Positions 36,661 through 47,458 are shown, counted from the stretch's first letter. The stretch is DNA of 64,000 bases from Actinomucor elegans (GCA_026027325.1 JAMSLZ010000018.1:186001-250000); one strand, 5' to 3'. A program made the numbers and translations. Notes: generated from the letters alone by a model not told the origin.

Positions 36661-36730
36661 AATCGATTGAGGTTTAATGTCACATTTGATTACTAATACA
36701 TATTCTCAATATGCTGCTGTATCTGGATAC
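36661..36730 (+). repeat. Dispersed intergenic repeat, copy 11
   Basis: ATCGATTGAGGTTTAATGTC, ACATTTGATTACTAATACAT, then TCTCAATATGCTGCTGTATC. Confidence 0.6.
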
Positions 36731-36822
36731 TATGTAAAACCTTTACTTGGTAAAACTGCAATGGTTATATTGTACTAATTATGGAGTTTAATTTACATCC
36801 ATTTCATGTGGCCTACTTGATC

Positions 36823-36915
36823 TTATTGATCTATAGATTTTTCAGTTGATTTCGGTCTGATACCGCATCTGTTAAATAGTTTACGTCAAGAACAAGTTAT
36901 TGTATCTACTAAATC
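36823..36915 (+). repeat. Dispersed intergenic repeat, copy 12
   Basis: TTCAGTTGATTTCGGTCTGA, TACCGCATCTGTTAAATAGT, then CAAGAACAAGTTATTGTATC and TACTAAATC. Confidence 0.6.
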
Positions 36916-37144
36916 TTGGTTTAACAGAAATGCTATTGGTACATTACTTGTGAAAGAATAGCAATATTATAAAGTGGTTACCATCTGTGTTTCAATACTA
37001 TGTTGAATCTGACAAATATCGATCCAATAGCAAATTGTATTCGCTAGCACTTTGTCGTGAGAGAAATGAAAAAAAAAAAGTGATAAGGAAACACGAGAGT
37101 TTTATATTAGAGTTATACTTCTTCTTCTTCTTTGATATCTTGAA

Positions 37145-38381
37145 ATGCTTGCCTCTATTTTTAATAGCTTGATTTTGACTGGGTACTTAGCTTCTGCTGT
37201 TTACGCTCATGCTGGACATGATGATCATTATAGTATGGATACGGCTGGTCAAATCCCTTTAACAGGACCTAATGAAATGCCTGTTATATTTAATCGACCT
37301 CTTCTCGAAAAAGATGGCTATATTCCTTCTTTTTCGGGTATTTCTACATTTGCTCATCTACCTTATCTTCAGTGCTGGGAAGAAAATGCTAATGAAAACT
37401 ATGATATTGCAGTCATTGGTGCTCCTTACGATATCGGTGTTACTTTTAGAACCGGCGCTAGGTTTGGACCCTCAGGTATTCGTGAAGGGTCAAAGCGAAT
37501 CAAGGTAAAAACAAAAATTTATATCAAGTTGCAGCTGCATTGACGTTTTGTGTCCTTGTTAGGGATATAATAATGAATTGAAAATCAATCCCTTCAAATC
37601 ATGGGCAAAGGCTGTTGATTGCGGTGATATCCCATTTGAACCTTTTGATGCTGAGCATGCCATGTCCCAAATAGAAGCACATACGAAGTACATCTTATCT
37701 CGTCCTGCACGTCCATCCCTCTCGCAGCTCAATGGGGGCATCCCTCGTTTAATTACACTGGGTGGCGATCATACCATCCTGTTGCCTGTTTTGAGGGCCA
37801 TGCGTGAAGCACACGGCCGAGCTGTTTCAGTGATTCACTTTGATTCTCATTTGGACACATGGGCACCCGAAATTTACAATGTCAAAGCCAGAGGATCCAA
37901 GTACAATCACGGCAATCCACTCTATCACGCTTCCAAAGAAGGTCTAACTACCAATGGCACATCATTACACGTTGGCATTCGATCTAGTTTGTATGATAAA
38001 GAAGATATTACACGTGATGAAGCCTTAGGATTCCGTATGATTAAAGCGAACGATATATTTACATTGGGAGTGGAAGGTATATCGACACGCATTAAGGAAA
38101 TTTTAGGCTCGCCTGAGGAAGCTTTGGTGTATCTGTCCATTGATATTGATGTAATTGATCCTTCAATGGCCCCTGCCACTGGTACTCCAGAAACAGGTGG
38201 GTTTTTAACAAGAGAAATGAGGTATATCCTACGTAGTTTAAATGGCTATAACATTGTCGGTATGGATGTAGTAGAAGTTGCTCCCGCTTATGATACTCAG
38301 GCACAATTGACTACTTTCTTGGCTGCTGACCTTATTTACGAAACTATGTCTATGATGGTAAAATATGGCGAAACTCATTAG
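37145..38381 (+). CDS. Secreted agmatinase/guanidinobutyrase-like ureohydrolase
   Basis: Two exons (37145-37504 and 37563-38381) encode about 392 residues. The first 20 residues ([20 protein letters not shown]) form a signal peptide ending in YAHA. The arginase/agmatinase fold has all metal-binding motifs: GGDHT (His about 190), HFDSHLD (Asp, His, Asp about 214-218) and [19 protein letters not shown] (two Asp about 314 and 316). These bind two manganese ions and hydrolyse a guanidino group to urea. The PATGTPE loop fits agmatinase or guanidinobutyrase better than arginase. Secretion is inferred from the signal peptide; the substrate cannot be fixed from sequence. HDD near the N-terminus after the signal is not part of the catalytic site. 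Confidence 0.88.
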
Positions 38382-39216
38382 ATATTTACAAACCATTTCA
38401 AGTATAATAAATATCAGTGTATCCATGGCAATTTGGAATATTGCACACCTTTCTCAGTATAGCATTCATATAAGCAAGTGAATTTTTATTGGTTGAGATA
38501 AAGCGTACCTGAAAAGATGAATTGCCGAAAAGACCGATATATGCAAATCATATTATTGGTTGACGGAGAGTAGAAAACGAAGTGATCATAATAAGGATGA
38601 CGATAATAGTAAGTTATCATTGAATGATGGAAGTTAGGCGGAATTCAGTAAACCCTCCCATTTACAAAACTATATTTAGGTCAACAGCCCCCCAACTGTG
38701 GGCTTGGGGTTTTTTTGGGGGGGGAAAAACATAAAACCTAATATATGCATATCTATCTATAATGAAAAAAAAAAAGGATGTTCTCGCTCCATTCAAAAGA
38801 GAGTTAGATTTATGTTACAAAGTTTATTAAGCAATCAAAACTCAGTTGTTTATTTGTTGCTTTCATATGATGATTTTTGTTTTCTTGGTATAAATACTTT
38901 CTATGGAAAATTGACATAGCGAGATAGATGTCGGACGGTCATGATAAAATGTGGCATCGGATGGATGTTCCATGTTTAAAATCAGCTGCTGGATCTAGTA
39001 AACTGTTTCGGTTAGGAGCGATGCGATCAGTGGCTTGCAGGTTGATGATTTGAATATGAACTAGTACAAAGGCGCACTCTTTGTCAATAAGCCTTTTCTA
39101 GGTTTAGGTTGACTGTCATTTACCAAAAGCAGTCCAGATGGAACGGACTTGACCAGATTTAAAAAAAAAAAAAAAACTTTTTTCCAGGTTTGTTTAGCAA
39201 ACAAATATTAAGGTAC
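38382..39216. other. Intergenic region with one repeat copy
   Basis: About 830 bp. It contains a degenerate repeat copy (38930-39002), a G8 run near 38718, and an A14 run at 39161-39174 shortly before the next start codon. No gene is visible; the frame at 38698-38919 is not coding-like. Confidence 0.5.
38930..39002 (+). repeat. Dispersed intergenic repeat, copy 13
   Basis: GGACGGTCATGATAAAATGT, GGCATCGGATGGATGTTCCA, then TGTTTAAAATCAGCTGCTGG and ATCTAGTAAA. Confidence 0.6.
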
Positions 39217-39954
39217 ATGGATTTTCAAGATTTATCAGACACAAAGTCACTTTCTACTTTTTCCATTCAATTAAGTCCCTCATTCACGTTACATCTAAGT
39301 CAACAAAGTAATACCCAAAACCATGGCACCACCGTTTGGGATTCAGCTAAGCTTTTAGCGTTTTATTTATTTGACACGCTACATAAACCGGTTTTCAAAC
39401 ACAATCAAGTACAGAATACAAAGCGGTGTCTAGAACTAGGAAGTGGGTGCGGGTTAGCTGGCTTGACTATGGCTTCATTAGGATTTGAAACACTGTTAAC
39501 AGATTTACCGGCAGTGGTAGATTCTGTGTTAATACCCAATTGCAATGTTGCTAAAAATGATATTCAAGATTGGTGGCATCATTTAACGTCTGGACTCATT
39601 CAGCCACCCAAGATCACTGTGAAGTCATTAGACTGGCTCAGCATTGATTATAATATGCCCAGGGATCCTTTCCACTATATTTTAGCTTCCGATTGTATAT
39701 ACGAAATAGAATTGGTGGAACCTTTGCTGGAATGCATCCGATACTATGCTTCTAGCAGCACGATCGTCTTAATTGCTATGGAAAGAAGAGATGATGCTGT
39801 AGTGGATGGCTTTATCCAAAAAGCAAAGTCTTTAGGCTTTGATGCTAGAATGATACTAAAGAAATTAATGAACAATAAGGCTGTTGGCAATGATGATGTC
39901 GAGCTTTGGAAGCTCAGATTAAGAAATAGTCATCTAACAAACAATAAAAAATAG
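39217..39954 (+). CDS. METTL21/EFM-type lysine methyltransferase-like protein
   Basis: A single exon encodes about 245 residues, counting from the first ATG at 39217 (upstream in-frame codons lack an ATG). Family marks are TTVWDSAKLLAFYL, the SAM-binding motif I LELGSGCGLAGLTMASLG, the acidic loop TDLP, and ILASDCIYE, where METTL21-like proteins have the DxxY motif near the active site. Methyltransf_16 members methylate lysines on chaperones and elongation factors. Which substrate this one uses cannot be read from sequence. The gene lies only 124 bp ahead of the next coding start, so the two promoters are compressed. Confidence 0.85.
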   Translation: MDFQDLSDTKSLSTFSIQLSPSFTLHLSQQSNTQNHGTTVWDSAKLLAFYLFDTLHKPVFKHNQVQNTKRCLELGSGCGLAGLTMASLGFETLLTDLPAVVDSVLIPNCNVAKNDIQDWWHHLTSGLIQPPKITVKSLDWLSIDYNMPRDPFHYILASDCIYEIELVEPLLECIRYYASSSTIVLIAMERRDDAVVDGFIQKAKSLGFDARMILKKLMNNKAVGNDDVELWKLRLRNSHLTNNKK

Positions 39955-40017
39955 AAGCTTCCATACTTTTGAGTCACCTGTGCTACTCGTCCTGGATTTT
40001 TTGTCAATTACCTCTTT

Positions 40018-40026
40018 TATATAAAG
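40018..40026 (+). promoter_or_regulatory. TATA box
   Basis: TATATAAAG, 53 bp ahead of the start codon at 40079 and followed by a pyrimidine-rich leader (CTCTCTCTTTTC). Confidence 0.55.
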
Positions 40027-40078
40027 TGCCTTTTCTCTCTCTTTTCATTTTCATTTTTATTTTTCATTTCTTTTCAAA

Positions 40079-40648
40079 ATGCGCTTTTCTACTACCAACT
40101 CTGCTTCCATGGCTCACTCGGCTACGAACCCATCCATTTCTATCAACTTCAAAAAGGTTTTTTCTACACTATTCAAACATCATCAAAAAGTGACTCCGGT
40201 GGTGCATACACCGGTGATTATACCCAAATCAACTGCCATAACAAAAGACGATGATATATACCGAGATCTTCGAAAATATTACAGCAACCATGTGCCTAAA
40301 AAGAGACAGTTGGATGAACTAGTAGTGACCGAAAGAAAGAGTCTAGAAAGAGAAACGCGTCACAAGACTGTCAAGCAATATCAACAGCCATCTGAGCGTA
40401 AATATCACCATTGGAAAGAATCTTCCTCACCGTCTTTTGATATAAACAAAGCTGCACCTACAGCTTTCAAGACGCATGGTTATGTCAGAGATACAAGATC
40501 AAATTCAAACCATTTACGCATATTAGCTATTACGAACAATGCTTCCAACAAGATCATGAGCAAAGAGAAGCAATTCATTCAAAAGAGAAAAGACGAGTTT
40601 GTGTGGGGTTCCAAATCCAAACTACGACAAGTATCGACTATCAACTAA
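40079..40648 (+). CDS. Basic protein of unknown function
   Basis: A single exon encodes 189 residues. I recognise no domain. It is basic and rich in Lys, Ser, Thr and His, with no signal peptide or TM segment. Features seen: a Ser/Thr-rich start, a FKKVFSTLFKHHQK helix, an acidic DDDIYRDLRKYY segment, and a C-terminal KEKQFIQKRKDEFVWGSKSK. The TATA box and pyrimidine leader upstream, a clean start and an uninterrupted frame support a real gene. The aromatic-basic C-terminus is the most structured part. It could be lineage-specific. It is convergent with STK19, only 91 bp away. Confidence 0.65.
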   Translation: MRFSTTNSASMAHSATNPSISINFKKVFSTLFKHHQKVTPVVHTPVIIPKSTAITKDDDIYRDLRKYYSNHVPKKRQLDELVVTERKSLERETRHKTVKQYQQPSERKYHHWKESSSPSFDINKAAPTAFKTHGYVRDTRSNSNHLRILAITNNASNKIMSKEKQFIQKRKDEFVWGSKSKLRQVSTIN

Positions 40649-40739
40649 TATGCCTATGAAACCTGCTATTATGTCTCTTTTTTTATTTTTATTATTATTA
40701 TTATTTATACAGAATGATCAGAATCATCTTGACCTTCTT

Positions 40740-41863
40740 TCATGTACATATTATTATGCCCTTATTTGTTAAGCGAATCAAATTACCCATTGCAGTGGAA
40801 TACCTAATTACATAATCAATTTTTTTTTAACCTACATACTTCTTATCCTTCTCTTTTACCTTTCAACGCGTCCACTTCCTATTAAATCATGAATCAGGAA
40901 TTCAAAATTAAAACTCGTTTTATGAAGCTTTTTTCGTTTCAACAACTAGTTTAATGTTAGACTTGTATACATTTGTTCTTTGTGTATAACAAACCTTTTC
41001 CATGATATCTTTTGTATTACGCTTCTTTAAAATCCTTAGTATTTCCAATCTACCAGCTGTTATATTCGACATAAACGAGCCTTGTTTTCGTACAGAAAAC
41101 CAATAACGACCGACTTGCATATGAGGAAGCAATAGCCCAAAAGACACCAGTTGACTATATTATAATTAGTAAAAGTACACAAAAGTCATCATTTCATGCG
41201 CATACGACAAGTTTTTTTCAGTTAACTTCTTTTGTAATAGTGCATCTTGAGATATAGAGACATCATTGTATTGAGCATCAGTAATAATATCTTTAAATAT
41301 ACCTAATTCATTATAGTTAATTTCCAGTATTTGTTACACGCTTATTTAACAAACCAAAAACGTTGGGATCGCCCTCTTGTCGTTGAATACACTCTTCTCT
41401 TGCTTGATCAATTGCTTCACAATAATCACTCGTTTTCATAATTATATATTCATCTTCTAGCGATCCCAAGACATGAAATTTTCTCCAAGCACCTTCCTTA
41501 ATAGCTTCTTGCTATACCCTTACAAGTCAGTAACCTAAATACACTTTAGGATGATCATAGCATTACCAATTCTCGGTCCACAACGGTATGGTTTGGTAGT
41601 ATACTATATATTTGATGAATAAAACAAACGGGTATATTTGACTTGGAATTGCTTTGGATCAAGAATTGCGCAGCAGAAACGCTATCCGAATCAACTGCTG
41701 CCTCTATATCTTCAAACTCATCATTATCGCTTGTCTCATGGCACTGATGATTTAAGCGAATGAGCCTCCTACGACTTCCATAGACATCAGGTTTTTTTAT
41801 TTTTCCTTGCTGCGCATTATAAAGTTTTTGTTCTGCTGCAATTCTTTTTCTACGTTGGCTCAT
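40740..41863 (-). CDS. STK19: STK19-family winged-helix protein
   Basis: Six exons (41567-41863, 41340-41511, 41206-41302, 40995-41154, 40860-40945, 40740-40803) encode about 291 residues. Conserved blocks include FIHQIYSILPNHTVVDREL, WRKFHVLGSLEDEYIIM with KTSDYCEAID, MQVGRYWFSVRKQGSFMSNI with TAGRLEIL, and near the end FLIHDLIGSGRVE. These match the Stk19 domain. Despite the name, the human protein has been shown to be a DNA-binding winged-helix factor in transcription-coupled DNA repair rather than a kinase, and no kinase motif is present here. The N-terminal 35 residues are basic (SQRRKRIAAEQKLYN). Six small introns were placed by splice signals and frame. Confidence 0.85.
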
Positions 41864-42446
41864 GGATATATATATAAAAAAATAAAAAAAATTATAGAAA
41901 GATAAAATGCAATTTGACGAGTTCATGCAAGCGCAGTAATGAGACCGCTTTATGTGACTACTCTTTTAGAATGGAGATTAAATAACAACTGCTACTTACT
42001 ACTCGCGCATCGCTGCATCTTCTCTTTCACCTATTGCAAACCCTATAATAATAATAATAATGCTACGATAAGAATAAAGTTTATAAACAAAGTATAATGG
42101 GGAAAAAAAGGTTTGGTTGTGCATCAATTGGCGTAAGCATCATGTCATATTTTGTTTCAGCATTTGCGAGTTATTCCCGAGTGCAGCACATTCTGCTGCA
42201 CTTTTGGTTTTAAATTAATTCATCTGGCTAGATATGTTTAAAACATTACATGAAAACACATCTTTAAACGAAAGGAACATACCTTTTATTATCAAGCTCA
42301 TGTTGAGAGTGCCATCTTTTATTATGAAAACCAGTTTTCTGGACATGGTAGCCATGGGGCGGTACCTTACAAAATAAGCAGTCATTATTCTTTATGAAAC
42401 AAAAAGTTTGAATGCTTTCTCGATTACACCTGATTCAAACCATACC
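41864..42446. other. Divergent intergenic region
   Basis: About 580 bp between STK19 and the Yvh1 gene. It holds an ATA-type triplet run near 42040-42061 and the inverted pair GTGCAGCA/TGCTGCAC at about 42181-42201. Promoters of both genes must lie here. Confidence 0.5.
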
Positions 42447-43590
42447 ATGGCCATTACTTCCATTAGAGACATCGACGAACCTTGCTTCCAAGAGATCGTA
42501 TCCCGCATTTATCTTGGTAGCTGTGAGGCTTACACTAAAGAAACAATCACCGAGAAAAAGATCACTCATATCCTCTCACTTGGCGATTTCAGTAACGATC
42601 TCAATCTTCAAGTTGAATATAAAGTAAGCGTCTTTTCAATATGAATGTATATTATAGACTGATACTGTAATAGAATATCAATGTGATGGATATAGACGAG
42701 CAAAATATCATCCAACACTTTGACGAAACAAACGAATTTATCCAGGAAACATACAAGGCAGGTGGCAGAATCCTGATCCACTGTCAAGCCGGTGTTTCCC
42801 GCAGTGTTGCTGTATTGGCTGCTTGTCTGATGAAATCAAAAAAGATCAAGCGCGATGAAGCTCTTGATATTATTAAGCGCAAACGCCCTAGTATTGCTCC
42901 CAATACTGGCTTCATGGAACAGCTCGAGCTTTACTACGATCTTGGATTTGAAGTGGATTCAAAGCATGTTGAATATAGACGTTTCTTGGTCGCCAGTATG
43001 GCTGAAGAACAAAAAAGTAAGTGGTCTATTTTTAATACTCTCTTTTTTGGTATTCACTCTCTTGATCAGATTATGGTTATATCGAGCATGTCACTTTAGC
43101 AGCGGATCCTGAATATACACCTCTCACTGCAGCAAGTGATCTCAAGAAATTCAAAGCTTTAAGATGTAGAAAATGTAGACGTATGCTGGTAGGATCAGAA
43201 CACGTCGTGGATCACGAATCAGGACAGGGCCAGATCTCATTCTCATACCACAAGCGTAATTCCGACATTAATATCACAACTAATGCCTCCGTCCCGGAAG
43301 GATCGGAAGTAAGCCAATCGCTAAACAAAGTCAATGCGTCATTGAACCCCTTGTTAGCATCTTTAGCTACTCAAAACAATACATGTTCTTCTTATTTCAT
43401 TGAACCAATGCAATGGTTGGAAGGATTGATAGATGAGTTACAAGGTCGCATCGACTGTCCTAAATGCCAATGCAAACTGGGATCCTATAACTGGTCTGGA
43501 GATCAATGTTCTTGTGGTCGATGGATTACACCTACCTTTATGTTACATCGCAACAAGGTAGACGAGGTTCGAAACGTCTTGAGAAAGTAA
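42447..43590 (+). CDS. YVH1: Yvh1/DUSP12-type dual-specificity phosphatase
   Basis: Three exons (42447-42623, 42674-43016, 43070-43590) encode about 346 residues. The catalytic domain covers about 1-175 with SRIYLGSCEAYTKE, the general-acid region VMDIDEQNII, and the signature HCQAGVSRS (HCX5R). The C-terminal half binds zinc through CRKCRRML and CPKCQCKLGSYNWSGDQC with SCGRW, the DUSP12 layout. In yeast, Yvh1 is best known for its role in late 60S ribosome maturation, needing the zinc domain. The start at 42447 is the first ATG; the frame opens 39 bases earlier from a TTG. The general acid and nucleophile are both present. Confidence 0.93.
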
Positions 43591-43681
43591 AACCCAGGGA
43601 TTACCTTTCTTTTGTGTAATTATCACGGTAGAAACCAATTATAATTACTCATCTGGATTACAGCGGCAGTAATCTCCGTCT

Positions 43682-43690
43682 TATATATAA
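43682..43690 (+). promoter_or_regulatory. TATA box
   Basis: TATATATAA, 68 bp before the cytochrome b5 start codon, followed by a CT-rich leader (CCCTTTCTC then T9). It marks a strong, simple promoter. Confidence 0.6.
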
Positions 43691-43758
43691 ACCCTTTCTC
43701 TTTTTTTTTCCCTCTTGTTCATTCTTTATCTGCTTGCATTAAATAAAAGTATCATACT

Positions 43759-44010
43759 ATGAAGACATATACCGTTGAACAAGTTCAAGCTCATAATACC
43801 TCAAGCGACTGTTGGATCATTGTTGATGGCAAGGTATTTGATATCACCCAATTCTTGAACGAGCACCCAGGTGGAAAGAAGATCTTGATGAAGAAGGCAG
43901 GAAAAGACGCGTCCAAGGAATTCAAAACTTTTCATAATGATAGCATCTTGAAAAATGTAGCTCTTCCTATGCAAGTCGGTGAAATTACGCCTGCTCAATC
44001 CAAGCTTTAA
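43759..44010 (+). CDS. Soluble single-domain cytochrome b5
   Basis: A single exon encodes 83 residues, the size of a bare b5 domain with no membrane anchor. Both heme ligands are present: His36 in HPGGKK and His59 in FKTFHN. The start MKTYTVEQVQAHN and the core CWIIVDGKVFD are typical. The protein should carry electrons in the cytosol or to a partner enzyme. Over 76 residues it is about 78% identical (59 matches, counted by eye) to the N-terminal domain of the acyl-CoA dehydrogenase fusion at 51326-53223. A free paralogue of the fused domain is the simplest reading. The 3' spacer continues into a repeat-bearing region. Confidence 0.92.
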   Translation: MKTYTVEQVQAHNTSSDCWIIVDGKVFDITQFLNEHPGGKKILMKKAGKDASKEFKTFHNDSILKNVALPMQVGEITPAQSKL

Positions 44011-44485
44011 TAACAAGTTTACCTCTGGTGATTCAACAAGCATAAAAGTTTCAAGTTTTATATACAATAAAAGCCCTTATTATTTATTAGCTAGCTAGCT
44101 GACAAACAACCACGCCCAACTATACGATCCTTATTTATCAAGAGCAGACTGTCTCTACTGCGACTATGATTCAGTGACATAAGAATAACCTGAGCATATT
44201 GTTTTGACTGTTGGCACACTTTTTTTTTTTGATAAATCGCTTCTACACACAACACTACAGCAACTATTCAAATGTACATACTGCTACGTTACAAACCAAG
44301 TTATATTAGAAGTAGTGTTTTTAAAATACTCTTAATGCCTTTAAAAAAGTGGCATAATTTATTCTACTACCAAATGTTCCCGATCTTTATTGGCTAGCGG
44401 TGCTAGACTAAATAATTTGCTTGCTGAATTGTCACTGCTTGTTTTCTGAATCATGAGCCGTTTAGCCCTTAGGAACCTTTTCTCT

Positions 44486-44562
44486 ACATCTCTCGACTGA
44501 TTCCTGTTCAATACCGCGCCTGAGGATTAGCGCATATTTAGGATGAATGTGTTGCATTCCAG
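44486..44562 (+). repeat. Dispersed intergenic repeat, copy 14
   Basis: ACATCTCTCGACTGATTCCT, GTTCAATACCGCGCCTGAGG, then ATTAGCGCATATTTAGGATG. Confidence 0.55.
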
Positions 44563-44593
44563 TGATTAACTGATAGAAAATATCCATCTTGTA

Positions 44594-44665
44594 TGATCTA
44601 GAGATTTCTCAACCCGTCTCAGTCTAATATTTCATGTTCTAAATGAGCTACTGAATTTATCTCCC
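44594..44665 (+). repeat. Dispersed intergenic repeat, copy 15
   Basis: GATCTAGAGATTTCTCAACC, CGTCTCAGTCTAATATTTCA, then TGTTCTAAATGAGCTACTGA. Confidence 0.6.
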
Positions 44666-44766
44666 ATTGTCTAATGACAATGCAATTCATATGTTGTACT
44701 TGTCCATAATTGATCTATAAATGAGATCCATATACTATAATCTAAAACTAATCATCAATAGATGTC

Positions 44767-44838
44767 GCAACCCTTCCCAGTTAGCGTTGTGTTTGACAAA
44801 TAGTCCACATCCTGAATAAACCGCTGCAGCTACGTTAA
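44767..44838 (+). repeat. Dispersed intergenic repeat, copy 16
   Basis: CAACCCTTCCCAGTTAGCGT, TTGACAAATAGTCCACATCC, then TGAATAAACCGCTGCAGCTA. Confidence 0.55.
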
Positions 44839-45479
44839 TCTTTGTTAAGCTATGACATAGTTCATGTATATCAAAAATAGTTGGTCCAAAGTTGATGGTG
44901 GGAGTATTTGCCAAACACAAACCCTTAAAACTTCACAGCGCGTAGTGCGTATACCCTTTATTATAAAAGACATGTCGGAGACGTAGCTCATAATTCAGTA
45001 TTATTTTTCTTAGGTCAAAACATATACTCATACGTTTTGCGCTGCCTAAATACAATGAAGGGAGAAGGGGGGGGGAAGGCTAAGTTGCATAATATTTAAG
45101 TTCGACATATGGTATATTGAACATAGCCACCAGATGTTTAGCAAGCCATATAAGCACTGAGTACATGTATATTTTCAATTCTATTGGCTATGAACTAGCC
45201 CCTAAGTTCCTTTTTGCAATGCAGATGAGCTCTTACAGCTAACATATACATATATCTGCATTGAAACATTCACTGTTTTGTTATACGAATAACATCTTAT
45301 TTAAACAAAAAACAAAAAAGCTTCATCTATTTGCATGCAATACTGTACCTACACAACTAAGCCTAACTGCAAGTACCTTCTGTTAAATGGAAAGAGAAGC
45401 ATCCGCTTCAATAAAAGTGCTTATATGATACCCAACTTGCTTTTCGTTGTTGCTTTTCAATCTCTTGTTCCTTTCTATA

Positions 45480-47458
45480 ATGGGAATGGCTCTCATTCAC
45501 AAATATATTTTGTCTTTTCTCTTAGTGCTCAGTTTCAGTCATTGCAGCTTTGCTGCTTCGGCAACGCCAAGCTACAAGCAGGGTAACGTTGAATAAGCAA
45601 GTACATAAATGTAATCTAACGTACGTATCAAAAAAGTATGCGCACTACTTGCAAACACTATCTACTGTTACGGAGGTGGAAATATGACAATAAATGAGCA
45701 CAAAGATATACCTCGAGCAGTAGAAAATCATGTATTCTTGAACTTGAATCAGACTTTAGAAGCGGACTATCTTGAAGGGAAATGGGGTTTGAAAATCCCT
45801 AACAATTATATATTGGAACCGGCTGTAGCAAGCTCTATTACTTCTATTTCTAATACTGCCTTTGTAGTAGACGGTGGCTATGATCAGCTACCATTAGCAA
45901 AGAACTTTACACGATTATTCACGGCAGGAACAGACAAGTGGATTACCATTAGTAATGAAAATCGAAACATGCCCGACGCTATGTAAGCAATCAAGCACTA
46001 CCAATGGCCAATGACTAATGTTTATTATTATAAACATTCAAAAGTTACTTAGGAACAGCAGTGCATGTGTCAAGTCAAAATCGTATTTACTATTGGGGTG
46101 GGCTTCAGTAATGCTATAAAAAAAAAGGTACAAAGAATGTTTATAGTGACTAATGATGATGTATAGTGGCGAATACCCCGGTTCTGCTGTCAAAGACACG
46201 ACTATTTTGAGTGTCAACCAGGTTTTATACTGATCTATATGCGAAACACTGGACGCTGATCTCTATTTATTATAGAGCTTTGCATGGTCTGTTTGTCCTG
46301 GCGTACTACCATCTGGCGTACATGCTCGATATGGACACACAGCGACGTTAGACAAGGATGGTACCAGCATCTTCTACTTGGGCGGGAAAGTGAGAACCTC
46401 TCAAAGCCCCTCGTTGCTATTCACTTTTGCTCCAATGAACGAGATCTTGACTTATAATACGATAGATGCTTCATGGTCATTAAAAAACAGCTCTTCTACC
46501 CTAACAGATCGATACATGCACACGGCCACCTTGCGTATGTTATTTTTTTTTTTTTTTTTTTTAGAAAAATCTGATTTGACCTAACGTTGTTATAAAGTGC
46601 CTTATTCTAGAAAAATATTGATCTATGGGGGTGCAATTGATTATGATGGCAAAGAAAACAGTAAGTTACACACTGAAGCATGGGACGCATATGTTAACTT
46701 TCTATTAGAATTGTCGCCAGTGCCTGATTATCTTTATTTGTTTGATACAAAAACATTAGAATACACTTCTATTACTGAGAATAAAGAAGAAAATGATGGT
46801 GCTGGTCCCAGATTTGGACATTCAGGTATAGAAAACACGCTGTTACATTGCAATCAACTTAAAATCACTTAGCCGTTCTAAGCAAACATATCCTGATTAT
46901 TCTCTTTGGAGTCAATAAGAATATTAAACTGACGCATGATGTGCGTTTTTTGAATACCAAAAATTCAAAATGGTTGAGCTTGCTTTCGTTCGATGGCAGT
47001 AACAATGTACTTCCTCCTGCTGGAGGTTTGGACGATAAAGCGATGATCGGAATAACGATTGGTTCCGTTCTTGTGGCAAGTTACACTTATTTTTCATATA
47101 ACTATATTAAGACGTTTGTTTTTCATAGGTTGCACTATTCACTAGTAGAATTGCTTTTGTAGTCTATAAGAAAAGAAGAGCGAAAAAGCCAGTCGATATA
47201 CCTGCTGAAGAAAATGCAAAAGAAGAGAACCTGCCACAACTATACAAAGAATATGAGCATTACAATACTTTGGATAACCATCCTGATACATATTACTCAA
47301 CTATTCCAGATGGCGGTGCTTTATATTCAGATTCTGCTACATTACGTGATAACACCAGCGCACCGCGTGGTTCCGGCTTTGATCATAGTGTGGCACCCAT
47401 CACAAGTAACTCTTTCTTACAGACTTCAGATAAAGCTGCAGTAAAACCTTCTTTGTAG
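45480..47458 (+). CDS. Kelch-repeat type I membrane protein
   Basis: Eight exons (45480-45582, 45637-45982, 46045-46107, 46167-46221, 46276-46534, 46598-46825, 46873-47075, 47129-47458) encode about 528 residues. A signal peptide (LIHKYILSFLLVLSFSHC) is followed by kelch blades: NTIYCYGGGNMT, FVVDGGYDQ, NRIYYWGGL, HARYGHTATLDKDGTSIFYL, KILIYGGAIDYDG and GPRFGHS. One TM (AMIGITIGSVLVVALF) precedes a basic patch YKKRRAKK and a 100-residue cytosolic tail. A cell-surface or endomembrane beta-propeller is inferred; ligands are unknown. Intron 7 uses the rare donor GCAAGT. A T20 run lies within intron 5. Confidence 0.82.

Larger units (their letters stand above)
35798..37144. other. Intergenic region with repeat cluster
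   Basis: About 1.35 kb. It holds three plus-strand repeat copies (36481-36562, 36661-36730, 36823-36915) spaced about 160-180 bp, and an A30 run at 36429-36458 just before the first. The frame at 35972-36187 has no start context or domain. The promoter of the agmatinase-like gene lies at the right end. Confidence 0.5.
44011..45479. other. Intergenic region with repeat cluster
   Basis: About 1.5 kb. It holds three plus-strand repeat copies (44486-44562, 44594-44665, 44767-44838), the first two about 108 bp apart and the last about 173 bp on, a T11 run at 44220-44230 and a G9 run at 45068-45076. The frame at 45335-45586 overlaps the next gene in another frame. The promoter of the kelch gene lies at the right end. 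Confidence 0.5.
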
